The notes below the pieces were generated by a model. That model made no database searches and was not told the DNA's origin. It saw nothing but the letters and a program-made list of their open reading frames with translations. A stretch of DNA of 64,000 bases from Turritopsis dohrnii. Lineage: Eukaryota; Cnidaria; Hydrozoa; Anthoathecata; Oceaniidae. The number at the start of each line of letters is the position of its first letter. Position 1 is the first letter of the stretch. Shown here in pieces: positions 34,993 to 46,457 of this stretch. The translations under genes and the position numbers were made by a program. The stretch is taken from contig BQMF02000286.1 of assembly GCA_027922465.2 (NCBI GenBank), positions 1 to 64,000 on the forward strand, written 5' to 3'.

Positions 34993-36840
34993 TGAACTGT
35001 ATGTAAAGATTAATTCGTTATCAGTACACCAAGTAGGTATATACTCCATATGAGAGGATTCCTGCAATAGTTTGGAGGCCTTCAATACTTTAGAACCAAC
35101 TCGACAGAGTTCTACCTGATAACAGTTCGAGCAGAACTGAAGAGGTGAACTAAGGAAGTAACCGGGAGATTTTATTCCTTAGGCTTCCATCCGTAATGGT
35201 TGGTTCTTCCGCACGCCGACTTGCAACTATTAGTTAAGACTTACCGCCAGCGATACGTATAGCATTGCTCTAACTTGCACGAAGGCCAGAGTGCAGAAAA
35301 AACCCAGCCTGCTTCGAATTGTCACTGTTTGTTATAAAAACATCGTGTGCTCAGACTACCTCCGATTTGCGCTCAAAGCGGAAGATTTTTTCAAATTGTT
35401 CACAACAACCACAAACATATATAGAAACATTACGTCACGCAGAAAATCATCTATTAAAAAATCAATTCTTCTTTTCTGATGAAACCTCTTTTTTGGTGAA
35501 AAACTCAAAACAACAAAGTTTGAAGACATCTAAACCAAGTTTTGATGGAATGAACATTTATCTTGGACTTAAACTTGGCTTCTATTGTGAAATAACATGA
35601 CTAATAACAATTGTTTCAACAAAAAAAAATATTTAAAAAATCATTATCTTGATAAACAAATTAGTCAGTTAAAGCCCGGTTCTTACTAAGCCTTTCCTTA
35701 TGCCTTCGTAAATTACCATATATGTCACAGTAAGATGTGCGATATTTCCTCTGTTTCCTAGATAAAGCGGAAATGCAGTTTCTTTTCCCGTTCTGGACGA
35801 CATCTAGTTTGTTATATATGTCAGCGCACGCGCTTAGCATGCTTATAAAAGCATTTCTTGAAAATCAATTTAATTTTCAAACCTGTGGTGAACACAGATA
35901 CAAAGAAGTTAGAAGTCGAGTAGATATCGATAACATAGGTAACCAGCACAGATTTTGTAGGGGTGTTCTCGACAGTATCGATAAAGCCGTTGAAATGATC
36001 GATGTGTTAATTCAGCGAAAGAATCCCGTAATGAAGGCATAATAAACTTATCCTTAAACGTGTCAAACTGATAAGAGTAGCGGATCGGGAATCTTGGGCT
36101 GCAGTAAACGACTCTTTGAGTGATGAATTGGCTTCTGATTCTGAGGGCGAAAAGCATTTAAATCGTTCTGTTAGAAACGCTTATAACAAAATCAAGAAGC
36201 GGTTAAATAACCTTCAAAATTTCAAATTCGATTGGCGTTTTCGATTTACCACATGCCAATTGCACCAGAACATCAAAGAGTTTGGGTTTTACATTGTTTT
36301 TTCCAAACATTGTCACCTGGTGTTTTGTGTTTGTTGTTTTACCTTCTCGATTGGTCAGTGCTTGCTGCACTTTTACAGAAACGATACTAGTTTTTCTTGT
36401 CTGGCATCATGACATCACATCTCTCAAGGCCTACAAACTTGGAAAGTCTGATAAACATTCAATATGACAACACGCAGAGCGACTGTGTATCTGTGGCTGT
36501 TTGTCATTATTGGAGTTTTTACAGTAATTATTTCTCCAGATGGAATTAAGTGCACTCTCAACAAAAGGGAAGTTTACAGCATTGAATCAAATACTTTTAT
36601 AACCTCAACGTTATGGAGTATCAGGAAATCTTTTACCTGTTAAAGGTATTTGTTTGTACTGCTTTTACTCAAAGCTGACGATGAAAATGTAATTGAAATC
36701 AAATTGAATGAAGAAAAACAAGTGCAGCCAGGATAAACACAAACTGAACAAGAAAAAAAGAAGGGTCAAGAAGAACAAAATAACGAAAATACACAATGAA
36801 GAGAAAAACTGTTATTAGCGAGATACTTTCTTCGTCATTT
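34993..36840. other. intergenic, nothing firm
   Basis: Several open frames of 60-101 codons occur on both strands between 35290 and 36470, but none is recognisable. AAGCCCGGTTCTTACTAAGC at 35673 resembles a Harbinger-type end, but no partner end is found. Confidence 0.35.
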
Positions 36841-36844
36841 TTTG

Positions 36845-36995
36845 TCTTGGAAATTGGTCGGCAAAAAATGACTAAACTCGAAAATTTAGTCGGCAAAAAG
36901 TGACTAAATTTTGTCCAAGTGACTAATTTTTTTTGCCGACTTTTTATTTTTGCCGACTAACATTTTTGCCGACTTTTATTTTACCGATAAGGTAT
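36845..36995. mobile_element. partial relative of the TTAGTCGGGG element
   Basis: TTAGTCGGCAAAAAGTGACT-like units recur five times, ending in CCGATAAGGTATG, matching the right end of the 6.2-7.0-kb element with GGGG changed to GGCA. The opposite end is missing. Confidence 0.6.
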
Positions 36996-37133
36996 GTTAC
37001 GAAAGGCGAAAGAGATCTTGAAGCAGAAAGCATCGAAGCAATTTGGTTGGAAATAACATTCCCAAAATCGAGCCCTTTGCTTTAATACCGATTCACTATA
37101 TTAGATAAGCGTTACAAAGAATATATTTGGTAA

Positions 37134-37872
37134 AGCTTGGTTCCCACTAGAGCTAAAATGGGATAGAAATGAGATAGACATGAGATAGGATGAGATGAGA
37201 TAACTTTCGAATCTAATGAGAATGATCTATCTCATTTTCAGAATATTTGATCTCTTTTTGTCTCATTTTCATCTCACTTCTATCACATCTTTGGAATCAA
37301 AAAATTTTCATTCCAAACGAATGAGATAGAACATCTTCAAAGGTTCCGACGAACATTTTTCACATTTCCACGTGTTTCTTTTGCAAATCATATTGTGCAT
37401 TAATTCTAACGATGATTTTGATGTGTCTTCTTGTGTGTTGTGTGCATAGTACGAGATAGTGAAAATGTCACAAGAAAAAAAAAAGAATTTGGAGTTCTAT
37501 ATTGAAAAATGAAGTTTTGGCGGAAAGTGTTGACGATGAAATTTTCAATGTTTTTCGCCTTCTCTGAAGTATTTCACCCGCCCAAATTCGTCTACGTTGG
37601 CGATCTTTTTATTTTAGCAAGCGTTTTCTTCTCATTTGTCAAAAAAATTAAATAACTAAGATTTTCTTCCTCAAAACTATTCCACTACTACTGATGTCGT
37701 ATATATTTCCTTTTTCACTTGTGTAGCTTGTCTTTGCGCTTTTGAGATCAATTTGAGATATAGTGTGAATGATCGATCGCCCATCTTAAATTTTATCTCA
37801 TTTCTGTCTCATTTTCGAAATCTCATTTCTATCTCATTTCTATCTCATTTTAACTCTAGTGGGAACCAAGCT
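37134..37872. mobile_element. PIF/Harbinger-type MITE (739 bp)
   Basis: Long inverted repeats start AGCTTGGTTCCCACTAGAGC and continue with ATGAGATAGA-type repeats. TAA lies on both sides (37131-37133 and 37873-37875). Subterminal ATCTCATTT/GAGATAG motifs occur about a dozen times. No transposase recognised. Confidence 0.8.
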
Positions 37873-37936
37873 TAACGGATTTGTTTGTTTTTTTCTGTGT
37901 CTTTCCCTTGAGCTCCAGTTCGATCCTTCGGTTAGG

Positions 37937-38090
37937 TTGAAAGAACTCAGTATTAGATCTTCCTTCGATTTTTACTTATAAAATCTGAATTACACTTCAG
38001 GCGCTTCGCGCCCTTACGTAATTCGTTAATTTCATAACGTAATAATCTCAGTCGATCTAATACTGAGTTCTTTCAACCTAACCGAATGAT
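37937..38090. repeat. DIRS 3' inverted repeats
   Basis: CGGTTAGGTTGAAAGAACTC at 37939 and its complement ending at 38087 form 32-34-bp arms with a 90-nt spacer. The spacer has its own hairpin, GGCGCTTCGCGCC. Confidence 0.75.
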
Positions 38091-38262
38091 CTCCCTGGAT
38101 CTCGGTGCCGTGAAAAAAGGCCGGGAAATGGTAACTCTTCCTCTGTTCAAAGGGTTTTTTTGTTGTTTTTTTTAATTATTGTAATAATAACAATTATAAC
38201 TATTTCAGTACTTTATCCTGGTAAGTTCGCTCATTGGGAATGACCTCTTTATGGTAAAACCT

Positions 38263-38980
38263 CTACCATGTAGAAGCATTTGACCAAGAGCCCCTTTCTA
38301 AGATATCATTAACAGACAAACTCGCTATATCCGCTTTAGAAGTGGACGCAGAACGGGTTGAGTGGCCTGCAAACTCACCCAATTCAGTAACACCTGACAA
38401 AGTTAAGGTTTCCTTTATCCGACGAGAAATGGTAGAGCTTGTCACTTCCTTATGTGGCTTAATCATACTTAGTAATAACTGAGATTGACCCTTTGTTCTC
38501 CATTCTTTAGATCTTAAAAGATATTCATCCAAACATTTTACAACACACATTTTAGGATCTTCCTCAAACGCATAAAACTTTACGAAAGGTGGAGCTCTAC
38601 CTTTTCTCCAACCTTTGTGTAATTTTCCATAATCAAACTTATATTGATTCTCAACACGAGCCATTTTATCTATTTGCAAATGATGAATTTGAATTGCACT
38701 GGAAGCTGACACTAAAGCGATTAGTATAGCTGACTTCAAGGTTAGTCTTTGGCAGACAACTGAGAGTTTTCACCCCAATTTTTCTTGATGTCATTTACTT
38801 GTACGTCCCATATGAAGGTACACCTAGGTTGGGGAGGTCTTGCATAGACAATTCCAGTCATGAGTTTAGAAACATCAGGGTGTGAACCAACTTTCTCCCC
38901 ATTAACATAATCATGGTTAGCTGAAATTGCAGACCTATTGATAGTTAATAGTTCTATACTCATGGCATGCATCAAATAAT
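38263..38980 (-). pseudogene. DIRS tyrosine recombinase, truncated by TAG before the presumed nucleophile
   Basis: 38975-38742 supplies the N-terminal core-binding part (INRSAISANH, then DVSKLMTGIVYARPP). 38739-38263 supplies the catalytic domain with TSSTISRRIK and GHSTRSASTSKAD (H-x-x-R box), then ILERGSWSNASTW. The two parts are in different frames near 38740. A TAG at 38265-38263 follows the W codon. Past it the same frame reads RFYHKEV, which fits the segment bearing the nucleophilic tyrosine, so the stop removes the catalytic residue. The enzyme would integrate circular cDNA without an integrase. Inactive. Confidence 0.85.
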
Positions 38981-40754
38981 TCCGCTAAGAAATTCAGAAT
39001 CATCTCTACATTACATGAAACTGGATTAATTTGTTTCCTAGAACCAGCCAGCCCACTTTCGCCAGGCCGATTCGTAACCCCCTGTTGAAGATTCTCTTCG
39101 ACATCCTGCGATAAGCTTTGAAGCCGACTCTGAAATTCCTGAATCAGAAAGTCTCTTCCTAAGACTTTCCAGACCACCCATCGCAGACTGTTGTTGATGG
39201 TCAATGGATGAGAATTTCCTGAAGGATTCTTGAGAAGATCGCTTCTTCTTGGTAAGAGAACTGGGTTCTGTATCGACATTCTTCTTGGTAAGAGAACTGG
39301 GTTCTGTATCGACATTTGCAACAGCTGGGGATACCACTGTTGCGAATGCCAAGTTGGTGTTATGACTATCACTTTGTCTGCTTTGTCCCGACGGATTTTG
39401 TGCAAGACTCTGTTTATCAGACAAAATGGTGGTAAAGCGTACAGAAAACCCCTTGACCAACTCTGTTGCATAGCATCCGTTGCCCGACTGAATGGATCCG
39501 ATCTCCATGCAATGTAGAGAGGAAGTTGATGAGACAGGCGGGAAGCAAATAGATCTATTTCCGGGAACCCCAATACTAGACATAATTTTCGAAACATTAT
39601 TGGGCTTAGTATCCACTCTGACCGGTCCATGTCCTGCCTTGACTCCTGGTCAGCTACCACGTTCATAGCACTGGGAAGGTACTCGGCAGTAATTGTGATC
39701 TTGCGTTGCAAAAGAAATCCCCAAATCTCTTTGCTAATTTCTATCATCCTTAGGCTCTTGGTTCCCCCCATTTTCATCAAATACCTCAGAGCTGTTGTAT
39801 TGTCTATTTGAAAATGAATAGATTTCACTGACTTCTCTTTCACAAAACTGAAAAGAGCTAACTTCACTGCCAACAGCTCTAGAATATTGATGCGATATTC
39901 CTTCTCCTTTTCTGACCATACACCCCTTGTAGTCTGACCCTGACATGATGCGCTTCAACCTATCCTTGACGCATCCGTCTGAATAATCAACTGTGGCGGG
40001 TCTTGTACAAGACATCTTCCATTCGAAATTTCTAAATTCTGAATCCACCAGTTCAACTCCAGCCTTGCCTGTGCATTGAGGCTTATGGACTCCTGAAAAC
40101 AGCCTGTTTCCTGTAAAGCGCTGACTGTAACTGTTGCAGATGTCTTAACTGGAGTTAAGCCGGTAGTACTGCTTGAATAGTTGATGTCAAAAGACCCATG
40201 AGCCTTCTCAACTCTAAAATGGACGTTGTTGATTGTCTTGTGCATTTCCATACACCTCTGTTTTACTTTGTGCAGTTTCGGTTGGGTCAAAGTTAGAGTG
40301 AGATTTGTAGAATCTATCAACAGACCTAGGAATTCTATCTCCTGAGTAGGATCTAATACTGATTTCTTAAAATTTATCACAAACCCTAGATGCTGCAGCA
40401 AGAAGATCACAGTGTCCCTTGCAATTAATAATTGGCTGTATGATTTTGCCAGAATTAACATATCATCGAGATATATTACAATTCTTACATTCAATCTCCT
40501 TAACACAAATATGGGAACTTTGAGTAATTTTGTAAAAACTCTGGGAGCAGGACCCAGACCAAGGCATAGGCATAGGAACTCGTAAAGTTTTCCTGACCAT
40601 TGAAAGCGAACATTGGTTTTGGAGAGTTTGTGTAATGGAACGGAAGAATAAGCGTCCTTCATGTCTAACTTGCACATGAAATCTCCTTGCTGCAACATGA
40701 ATTTGAGATAATGCAAACCTTCCATTTTGAAGTGTATGTAGGGAATGCATTTGT

Positions 40755-40757
<3 letters not shown>
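38980..40757 (-). pseudogene. DIRS reverse transcriptase (distal part) and RNase H
   Basis: The minus-strand frame from 40757 gives MEGLHYLKFMLQQGDFMCKL and DMKDAY, then FQWSGKLYEFLCL and the catalytic IVIYLDDMLILA (around 40460). Around 39955-39870 the frame changes and continues with RNase H and the DIRS-specific region (QIDNTTALRYLMKMGG, EIDLFASRLSHQLPLY). A 36-nt in-frame tandem duplication encoding MSIQNPVLLPRR lies near 39246-39317. The proximal part is displaced to 42606-42945 by the nested LINE. Confidence 0.85.
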
Positions 40758-40798
<41 letters not shown>

Positions 40799-41114
40799 AC
40801 ATTTATTCGGGTTCCATTATACAAATGGTTCTTATCCCTATAATAACATAATAATAACAACAATAATAATAAAAAGTTGTTTAGAACAAAAATGATACAA
40901 GAAGCATGGAGATCTAGGTTTCAATAAGAGTTGTAGATTTTGGTTTTGTTAAATGGTCGTTGATAGATTAAATAGAGAAAAGGCATAGGCTGTAGTTGTA
41001 TATCAGCGGAAGGTCTCCTTCAACTCTGAAAGACATCGTTAGAGATAAAACGTTGGCTGTGTTGAAATAAACAGCTCATTGAAACCGTAGCAGCCAGCAC
41101 TTATTGCATAATAA

Positions 41115-41157
<43 letters not shown>

Positions 41158-42605
41158 TGATAACTATATATATATATATAAAAGAAAAATTCTATAATAT
41201 AAAACCCAAGCATAGGAAGGCTCACTGTGGAGGCTCAGAGATTATCGTATGGTTCGATATGTCTAAACGAGATTTGGAAATAAGAAAATCTTGGTAACTT
41301 GGTGAAGGTTGAAAAATATGGAAACTCGGTATAAACGAAAGCGCTGTATAGAGTTGGTTTGCAGAAATTGATAAGGAAATGCTTATACAATCGGAGAACC
41401 TAGCCTTCCCTTGCTAAGGCAATGGCGATTGATTTATCTAAAAAATATTTTTTCGTTTGACTGTAAAATGTTGAAATTGAATCTAGGTTACGTATATTTT
41501 TTGGCAAATCATTAAAAACTTTAGACACTTGGTTGTTGAAAGTGCCATTTTCACCAGGTTCAATCATTATTCCATTATCAATAGATCGGAGAGTCCTTTT
41601 GAACTTGAGCTTTTTCATAGACAAGTAGTCCGGCCACTTTTCATCGTTTAAAGCTTTGAAACCTGCGATCGAGAGGTCCAATTCACAACGTTGCTCAACA
41701 AGAAGCCAACCCAAACTTGTCACATCTTTCAGGGTGCAGTAGCGACGGAGAACGTACCCGGCTGCACACGACTGTACACGTTGGATGCGCTTTTTCAAGT
41801 ATTGCGGAATTTGAGCGTACACGGTATTGCAATAACTCAGTTTGGAGAGGACAAGAGATTCCGCGAGTGTTTTCCGAACTCTATACGGGGTGAATCTCTT
41901 GAACCTTTTTATCGTTTGTAAATTTGCGTAAGCTGACTTTGTTGCATAATTCACTTGAGGTAACCAGGAGAGGTTTTCGTCCATTTGGATACCGAGTATC
42001 TTGACATACAGTTCTTGTCTTACTGATCGGCCTTCTGAACGTAGGAGGTAGGATCGATCTGATGGCAGTGATCTGGGTTTTCGAATAACCATCATTTGTA
42101 ATTTGTCGCTGTTGAAAATCAGACCATTATCTCTCGACCAGTTGCATAGTGATGTTAGGTCTAGTTCAATTGCCTTGATGGATTCGAAAAGGTTTTGTTT
42201 GGGACATGATTTGCAGAGGGTCGTATCATCGGCATATTGGATGGAGGGTGTTTGGATTTCATTTGGTAGGTCGGCAACGTATATGTTGAATAAAATCGGG
42301 CCAAGGATACTTCCTTGCGGCACTCCGAAGAAAATATTTTTGGTTTGGGATTTTCGGTCGTCGACCTGTACATATTGTTTTCTGTTCGACAGATAACTGA
42401 TGATAAGTGAAATAATTGATTGTCCAAATCCTAATCGGCTCAGTTTGCGTACCAATATTGAATGGTCGATGGTATCGAACGCTTTGGAATAATCGATCAT
42501 TACTGCGATGGTTATGTCATTTTTGTTCATTGCTTTTACAATATCGTCACGCAGTTTCAAGAGAAGAGTGGTGGTGGAATGTCCCTTTCGGAATCCTTTA
42601 GGAAT
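40758..42605 (-). mobile_element. 5'-truncated LINE (CR1/L2-like) inserted in the DIRS reverse transcriptase
   Basis: The insertion separates adjacent codons of the DIRS gene. TTCAATT occurs on both sides (about 40754-40760 and 42608-42614), a 7-bp target duplication. On the minus strand the element starts with GFRKGHSTTT, runs through the reverse transcriptase (42560-41400) and has an internal A-run (41156-41119). It then has 320 bp ending CCCGAATAAATGTC and a terminal A-run (40797-40760). The two A-runs suggest 3' transduction or two successive insertions. Confidence 0.85.
41400..42591 (-). CDS. LINE reverse transcriptase, C-terminal part, largely intact frame
   Basis: An open frame of about 395 codons begins inside the enzyme at FRKGHSTTTLLLKLRDDIVK. 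It continues through VMIDYSKAFDTIDH, GVPQGSILGPILFNIYVADL and the catalytic IQYADDTTLCKS to LSKLSYCNTVYAQIP, AAGYVLRRYC and a final LDKSIAIALAREG before the stop at 41400. These are the palm and thumb motifs of Jockey/CR1/L2-clade enzymes. The absence of stops over nearly 1.2 kb argues for a young insertion, although 5' truncation leaves it without endonuclease and fingers. Confidence 0.9.
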
Positions 42606-42949
42606 CCTTCAATTCCTTTAGGTTTATGACAGGTCGGTATCCCCCGTCCTTTTTGCCCACTAAAAATACATTGCTTATTATTTGATCTGGATGAAATTTG
42701 GAAGGTCTTATTGCGCCTTTCCTCGACATCTCGTTTATCTCCACATCCACCAGTTCCTTTTGGGCTTTGTTCATGTGAAGGTTTTTTGGAACTTTGTGTT
42801 GTACTGGTTTTTCTTTCAATGGAATTTTGTAACCCTCTACTATAGACAAAATACTTGTGTCCTTTGTCAATTTCGTCCATGCTTCGACAAAGTAACTTAG
42901 CCTCCCTGCCAGAGGCACGGCAGGAATCACCAGTCCGGCAAACAACTTT
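42606..42949 (-). pseudogene. DIRS reverse transcriptase, proximal part
   Basis: Contains FAGLVIPAVPLAGRLSYF, then NEMSRKGAIRPSKFHPDQII and LVGKKDGGYRPVINLKEL, the entry to the fingers of the DIRS reverse transcriptase. It is cut after the ELN codons by the LINE. The start overlaps the gag end in another frame, as is usual for DIRS elements. Confidence 0.8.
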
Positions 42950-43927
42950 TTAATTACTGGGTGGACATTTTGAAGTTCCGAATCTGGAACTATTGGTGGA
43001 GTTGGAGATGTTCACATGCTGAAAATAGGCTGTCTTTTTTGGCATACCTTGTCCTTGGAAGCTGCTATTTCTTCCTCTTTGGTAGTAGAAGTAATGCCCC
43101 CCACCACTCTTGCGTGAGGGGCCATCTCGAAAGGGCTGTTGGTAATTATTAGTGGCCCTCTTGGAAGATGAAGACGATGACGATACCAATAAAGTCTTCT
43201 TTTTGGCCTCTTTTGTTTTGGTGTAGGCATTCTTAAACTCTTCACCAAGCAGGGAATTTCCTTTACCAATGATATCTCTTTTTTCTTTGATAGTTGTCTT
43301 CGCTTCTGTTGCTGGCATTATAAGTGATAAGACATTGTACAGCCGATGGTATGTCATCGTATTCATTGCTTGCCCAGCTAATATGACTGTCTGCTCTGTA
43401 TGTTTGAGAAGCAGTTCCAAGTCAATCTCAATCTTGTCCTCCTGACTACTAGAAACTTGCTCTAGATACTGGCAAAGCCTGGACAGGGGGCCATACCTCC
43501 CTTGTCCGTTGTTGACATTTCTCCAGTACACTATCCAGTAATGTCTCAATGTTGGTCTTTTTGTGTTTTGCGATCTCCTTTAAAAATCATCCATTACCTT
43601 AACCTTGGTAATGTTTTTAGGTACTGGGTTTTCATGTAAAATGTTGTCCTTTAATTCCTTTTCCGATAAGTACTTGTTGATATACTGGTTCACGTAGTCT
43701 GCTTGATTACTTTCCAACTCATACTCGCATTCTTACTCCGTCGTTTTTACGTGAAAACGAGACTCCTCCAACCTGGACTTGGATCGTTTCTTCTTTTTCT
43801 TGCGTCTCTCCTCTTTTTCGTTTTCATCACTGTCAGACGATGATGGTGAACTGCTGCTTGCAGTCGATGATGACGAAGAAGATACCTCGGCGTAACGTAT
43901 ATTTTTTTTTATAAGGAATTTTTTCAT
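42950..43927 (-). pseudogene. DIRS gag-like protein, frame-broken
   Basis: 43927-43733 encodes a serine-rich then lysine/glutamate-rich N-terminus. The next piece (43727-43570, other frame) holds DYVNQYINKYLSEKEL and PVPKNITKVKVMDDF. 43549-42950 gives TVILAGQAMNTMTYHRLYNV and a serine-rich, basic C-terminus. The order and composition fit the putative gag of DIRS elements. At least two frame breaks. Confidence 0.65.
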
Positions 43928-44020
43928 AAGAGCTTATGTAGAAAAAATCGCGTTTCTTCGAAAAATGATTCGAAAATCGAAATGATTTATGTTTTTAATT
44001 ATAATTTCATGAAACTAAAG

Positions 44021-44160
44021 CAGGGTCAGTCAAAACTAGTGGAGGAGTCCAACATTACAATATTTCTTTTCAGTCTTAAGTGGCGACTAGGTTACTTGCA
44101 CTCTTTCCTTTTCTAATTTAAATGACTAAACTCTCCTCCACAAATTTTGACTGACCTCTG
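44021..44160. mobile_element. MITE with GGTCAGTCAAAA ends
   Basis: CAGGGTCAGTCAAAACTAGT with following GGAGGAG is matched in complement by the right end (CTCTCCTCCACAAATTTTGA, then CTGACCTCTG). 140 bp, hAT-like CAG/CTG tips. It lies between the DIRS element and the next LINE. Confidence 0.7.
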
Positions 44161-44199
44161 GCTACGCCATTGGATCCAAGTTACAAAACCAAATTACAT

Positions 44200-45345
44200 G
44201 ACTTGAAAACCACATCTGGAAAAACTGTTCTCACACAAAAATTCGTATGAGAAACATTACTACAACCTTTCCGATTTATTCCAGTTTTAAGAATTAAAAT
44301 TGTGTCGATCCTAAAGACATTAAAATTGTCGAAAGCAACCGGTCCTGACAATATCCCTACCTCCACGATCAAGGACGTAAAGGAAAAACTGTCTGTACCC
44401 TTATGTATGCTAGCTAACCGCAGTCTTGGAACTGGAATTTTCGCCAAGGTTACCCCAATTTACAAATCAGGTGAAAGATCGGACTTTGATAACTACTAAA
44501 GACGCTGTTTTGCACATGCATGATCATATAAGCCATAACATGAACAACTGTCAATCATTCCAGCTTAATTACAAAGCTGCCCTACTGCAGTACAACAGTA
44601 CGGTGTCATCAGCATACATGACAGAGCAACAACTATCACTAGAAGGAGAATTCAGATGGTTTCAGGAAAATAACCTTGTACTAAACCTCAAACCTGGAAA
44701 AACGGAGTTTGCCATATGGAACTAGTCAAAAGTCAAGGACTTACCCATTGTGTGATATAGCCATTCTCGGTTCATCGATTAATTACGCGACCTGCTACGA
44801 ATACCTCGGAATCACTCTAGACTAAACCCTCACTCTATCAAGCCATACTTAGAAACTATTCAAACGTACTAACCAAAGATTGAATTTACTGAGGAGAGTT
44901 CGTCTACAACTAACGTCAGAAGCAGCTAAAACTATATGCAGATCGATGATCGAGCAAATCATGTTATACTGCGCACCAATACATGCTGGTAACCCCGTAT
45001 TTCACACCAAAGAGAAACAGATCGAGAAAAGAGCTTTCAAAATCATCGGCAAAGCAAACGATAACGACTTATCAAACAAAGTCAAACAAAGAATCGCAAC
45101 TAAAGCCTTCAAATATCTCCATGGTATCGAATCAAACAATAATATCCTCACCTTCCAGCGATTCGATCACGAGATTCACACGAAGGGAAATGGAAATTGT
45201 TTGATCGTCCAAGGATGTCGTAATGAAGCTGGTAGGAAACCCTTTACCGTCCAAGAGGCATTAGCTATTGACAAAATTCCACAAGACTGTAGGAAAGAAA
45301 TTTCTTTTGTAAACTTTAAAAGGTTTATCTCAAATTTTAAGTTTT
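44200..45345 (+). pseudogene. second LINE remnant (CR1/L2-like), internally deleted
   Basis: 44302-44499 carries the first reverse transcriptase block (KLSKATGPDNIPTSTIKDVK, then PIYKSGERSDFDNY followed by a stop). The YADD region is missing or scrambled. 44650-44725 resumes with NLVLNLKPGKTEF. 44880-45345 holds the C-terminal part (RRVRLQLTSEAAKTICRSMI, QIMLYCAPIHAGN, then DKIPQDCRKEIS). Stops and deletions separate the parts. Opposite orientation to the LINE inside DIRS. Confidence 0.8.
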
Positions 45346-46457
45346 GATTGAGTTCAATGGGCTTATGCATAATTTGCTAATTGCCTAGTGACCTTAATTT
45401 CGTCTTATCATCATTCCCTTTATCAGACTCAATTCTTTTTTGATTTATTTTTGCAAGCCAGTATGTTTTATATAGTTTTTATCTTATGTTGCAGGTCCTT
45501 CATTTATAGCAGAATTTTATTTTTCTGACGAAGTCAGCCTGTGTAAATATGCTTTTAATACATAGATTTTTAACAATGTAATGAATAATCTTCTTGTACA
45601 TTCAATCGCATAAAAAGGATTCGACTTGTTCGACTGGTGCTGCTTTATGGAAACATGCAATGGAAGCACTGGATTAAGATCAATCTTCTGTGAATTCTTT
45701 TCGAATTTTTTAGGCCAGCGAAAGCTATGAAAGTTTTCATGTTGTAGAAGAGAATGGTGACAATGATACTGATATTCTTTGACATTTTTGTATTACGTGA
45801 AAAGTTTTATTTGTGTAAAATATTTTCACGCAATCTTTTGTAAAGTTTTTATATCAGATTTTACATTTTATAATAAACGACGCCCTCTAATGAACACCGC
45901 CCTCCATTAAACGCCTCACCCTAAAACTGGAACTTGTAATAAAGGAATGTTTTTAAAGGAATGTCATGTATAAATTTCCTTCAGATTAAAAAATAAAAAT
46001 CTGTAGTCAAGGGTTATTGGAAAAAAGCTTTATAACTTATCGAGATTGGTACAGATGTTAAGTGAAAAATATAAAGCAGATGGTTTATAGCACTGATTGA
46101 AACGAACGAAACAATCAAGCTATCAGAAGATATGGAACTCCATTATTCATGTGGCAATTTCATTTCCAAAAAAATCGTTCTCTTTTCCTCGTTGAAACAC
46201 TGGGTCAAACCATTCTTAAAGTTTGATCTGCAAAAAGAATTTAAGTTTTGAAATTCAGAGATAATTTCAGTTTTGCACAATGGAGAGAATTTTGACAAAA
46301 TAACGTTTGATATTCCGAATAAGGCCGAACAACAAAATTCTAATAAAATTAATCACAAAAAACATAGAAAACCAATAACCTATTGTGAAAAAAAAATATA
46401 ATGAAGAGTTGTTTATGAACAAACTTAGAATAGAAGAAACTGCACGAGTTTTCGATC
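45346..46457. other. intergenic, LINE 3' tail and upstream region of GPCR 1
   Basis: The first part is presumably the LINE 3' UTR. At 45880-45925 GACGCCCTCTAATGAAC-like phrases resemble a decayed MITE. No gene recognised. Confidence 0.35.

Larger units (their letters stand above)
37930..44020 (-). mobile_element. DIRS-type tyrosine-recombinase retrotransposon, broken and LINE-interrupted
   Basis: Read on the minus strand the order is gag-like protein (43927-42950), reverse transcriptase with RNase H (42945-42606 and 40757-38980), then tyrosine recombinase (38975-38263), the normal DIRS order. Downstream, at 37937-38090, 32-bp inverted repeats (GGTTAGGTTGAAAGAACTCA) flank a segment containing CAGGCGCTTCGCGCC, fitting the terminal and internal repeat region of DIRS elements. 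A LINE sits inside the reverse transcriptase. Several frame breaks exist, so this copy is dead. Confidence 0.8.

Noticed and set aside
35290..36470. Cluster of 60-101 codon frames as a gene
   Set aside because: Overlapping on both strands with no recognisable domain or consistent splice sites.
40760..40863. N-terminal extension with a lysine run on the DIRS frame
   Set aside because: It translates the LINE A-tail (AAA codons) and happens to join the DIRS frame. The real upstream DIRS sequence is at 42606-42945.
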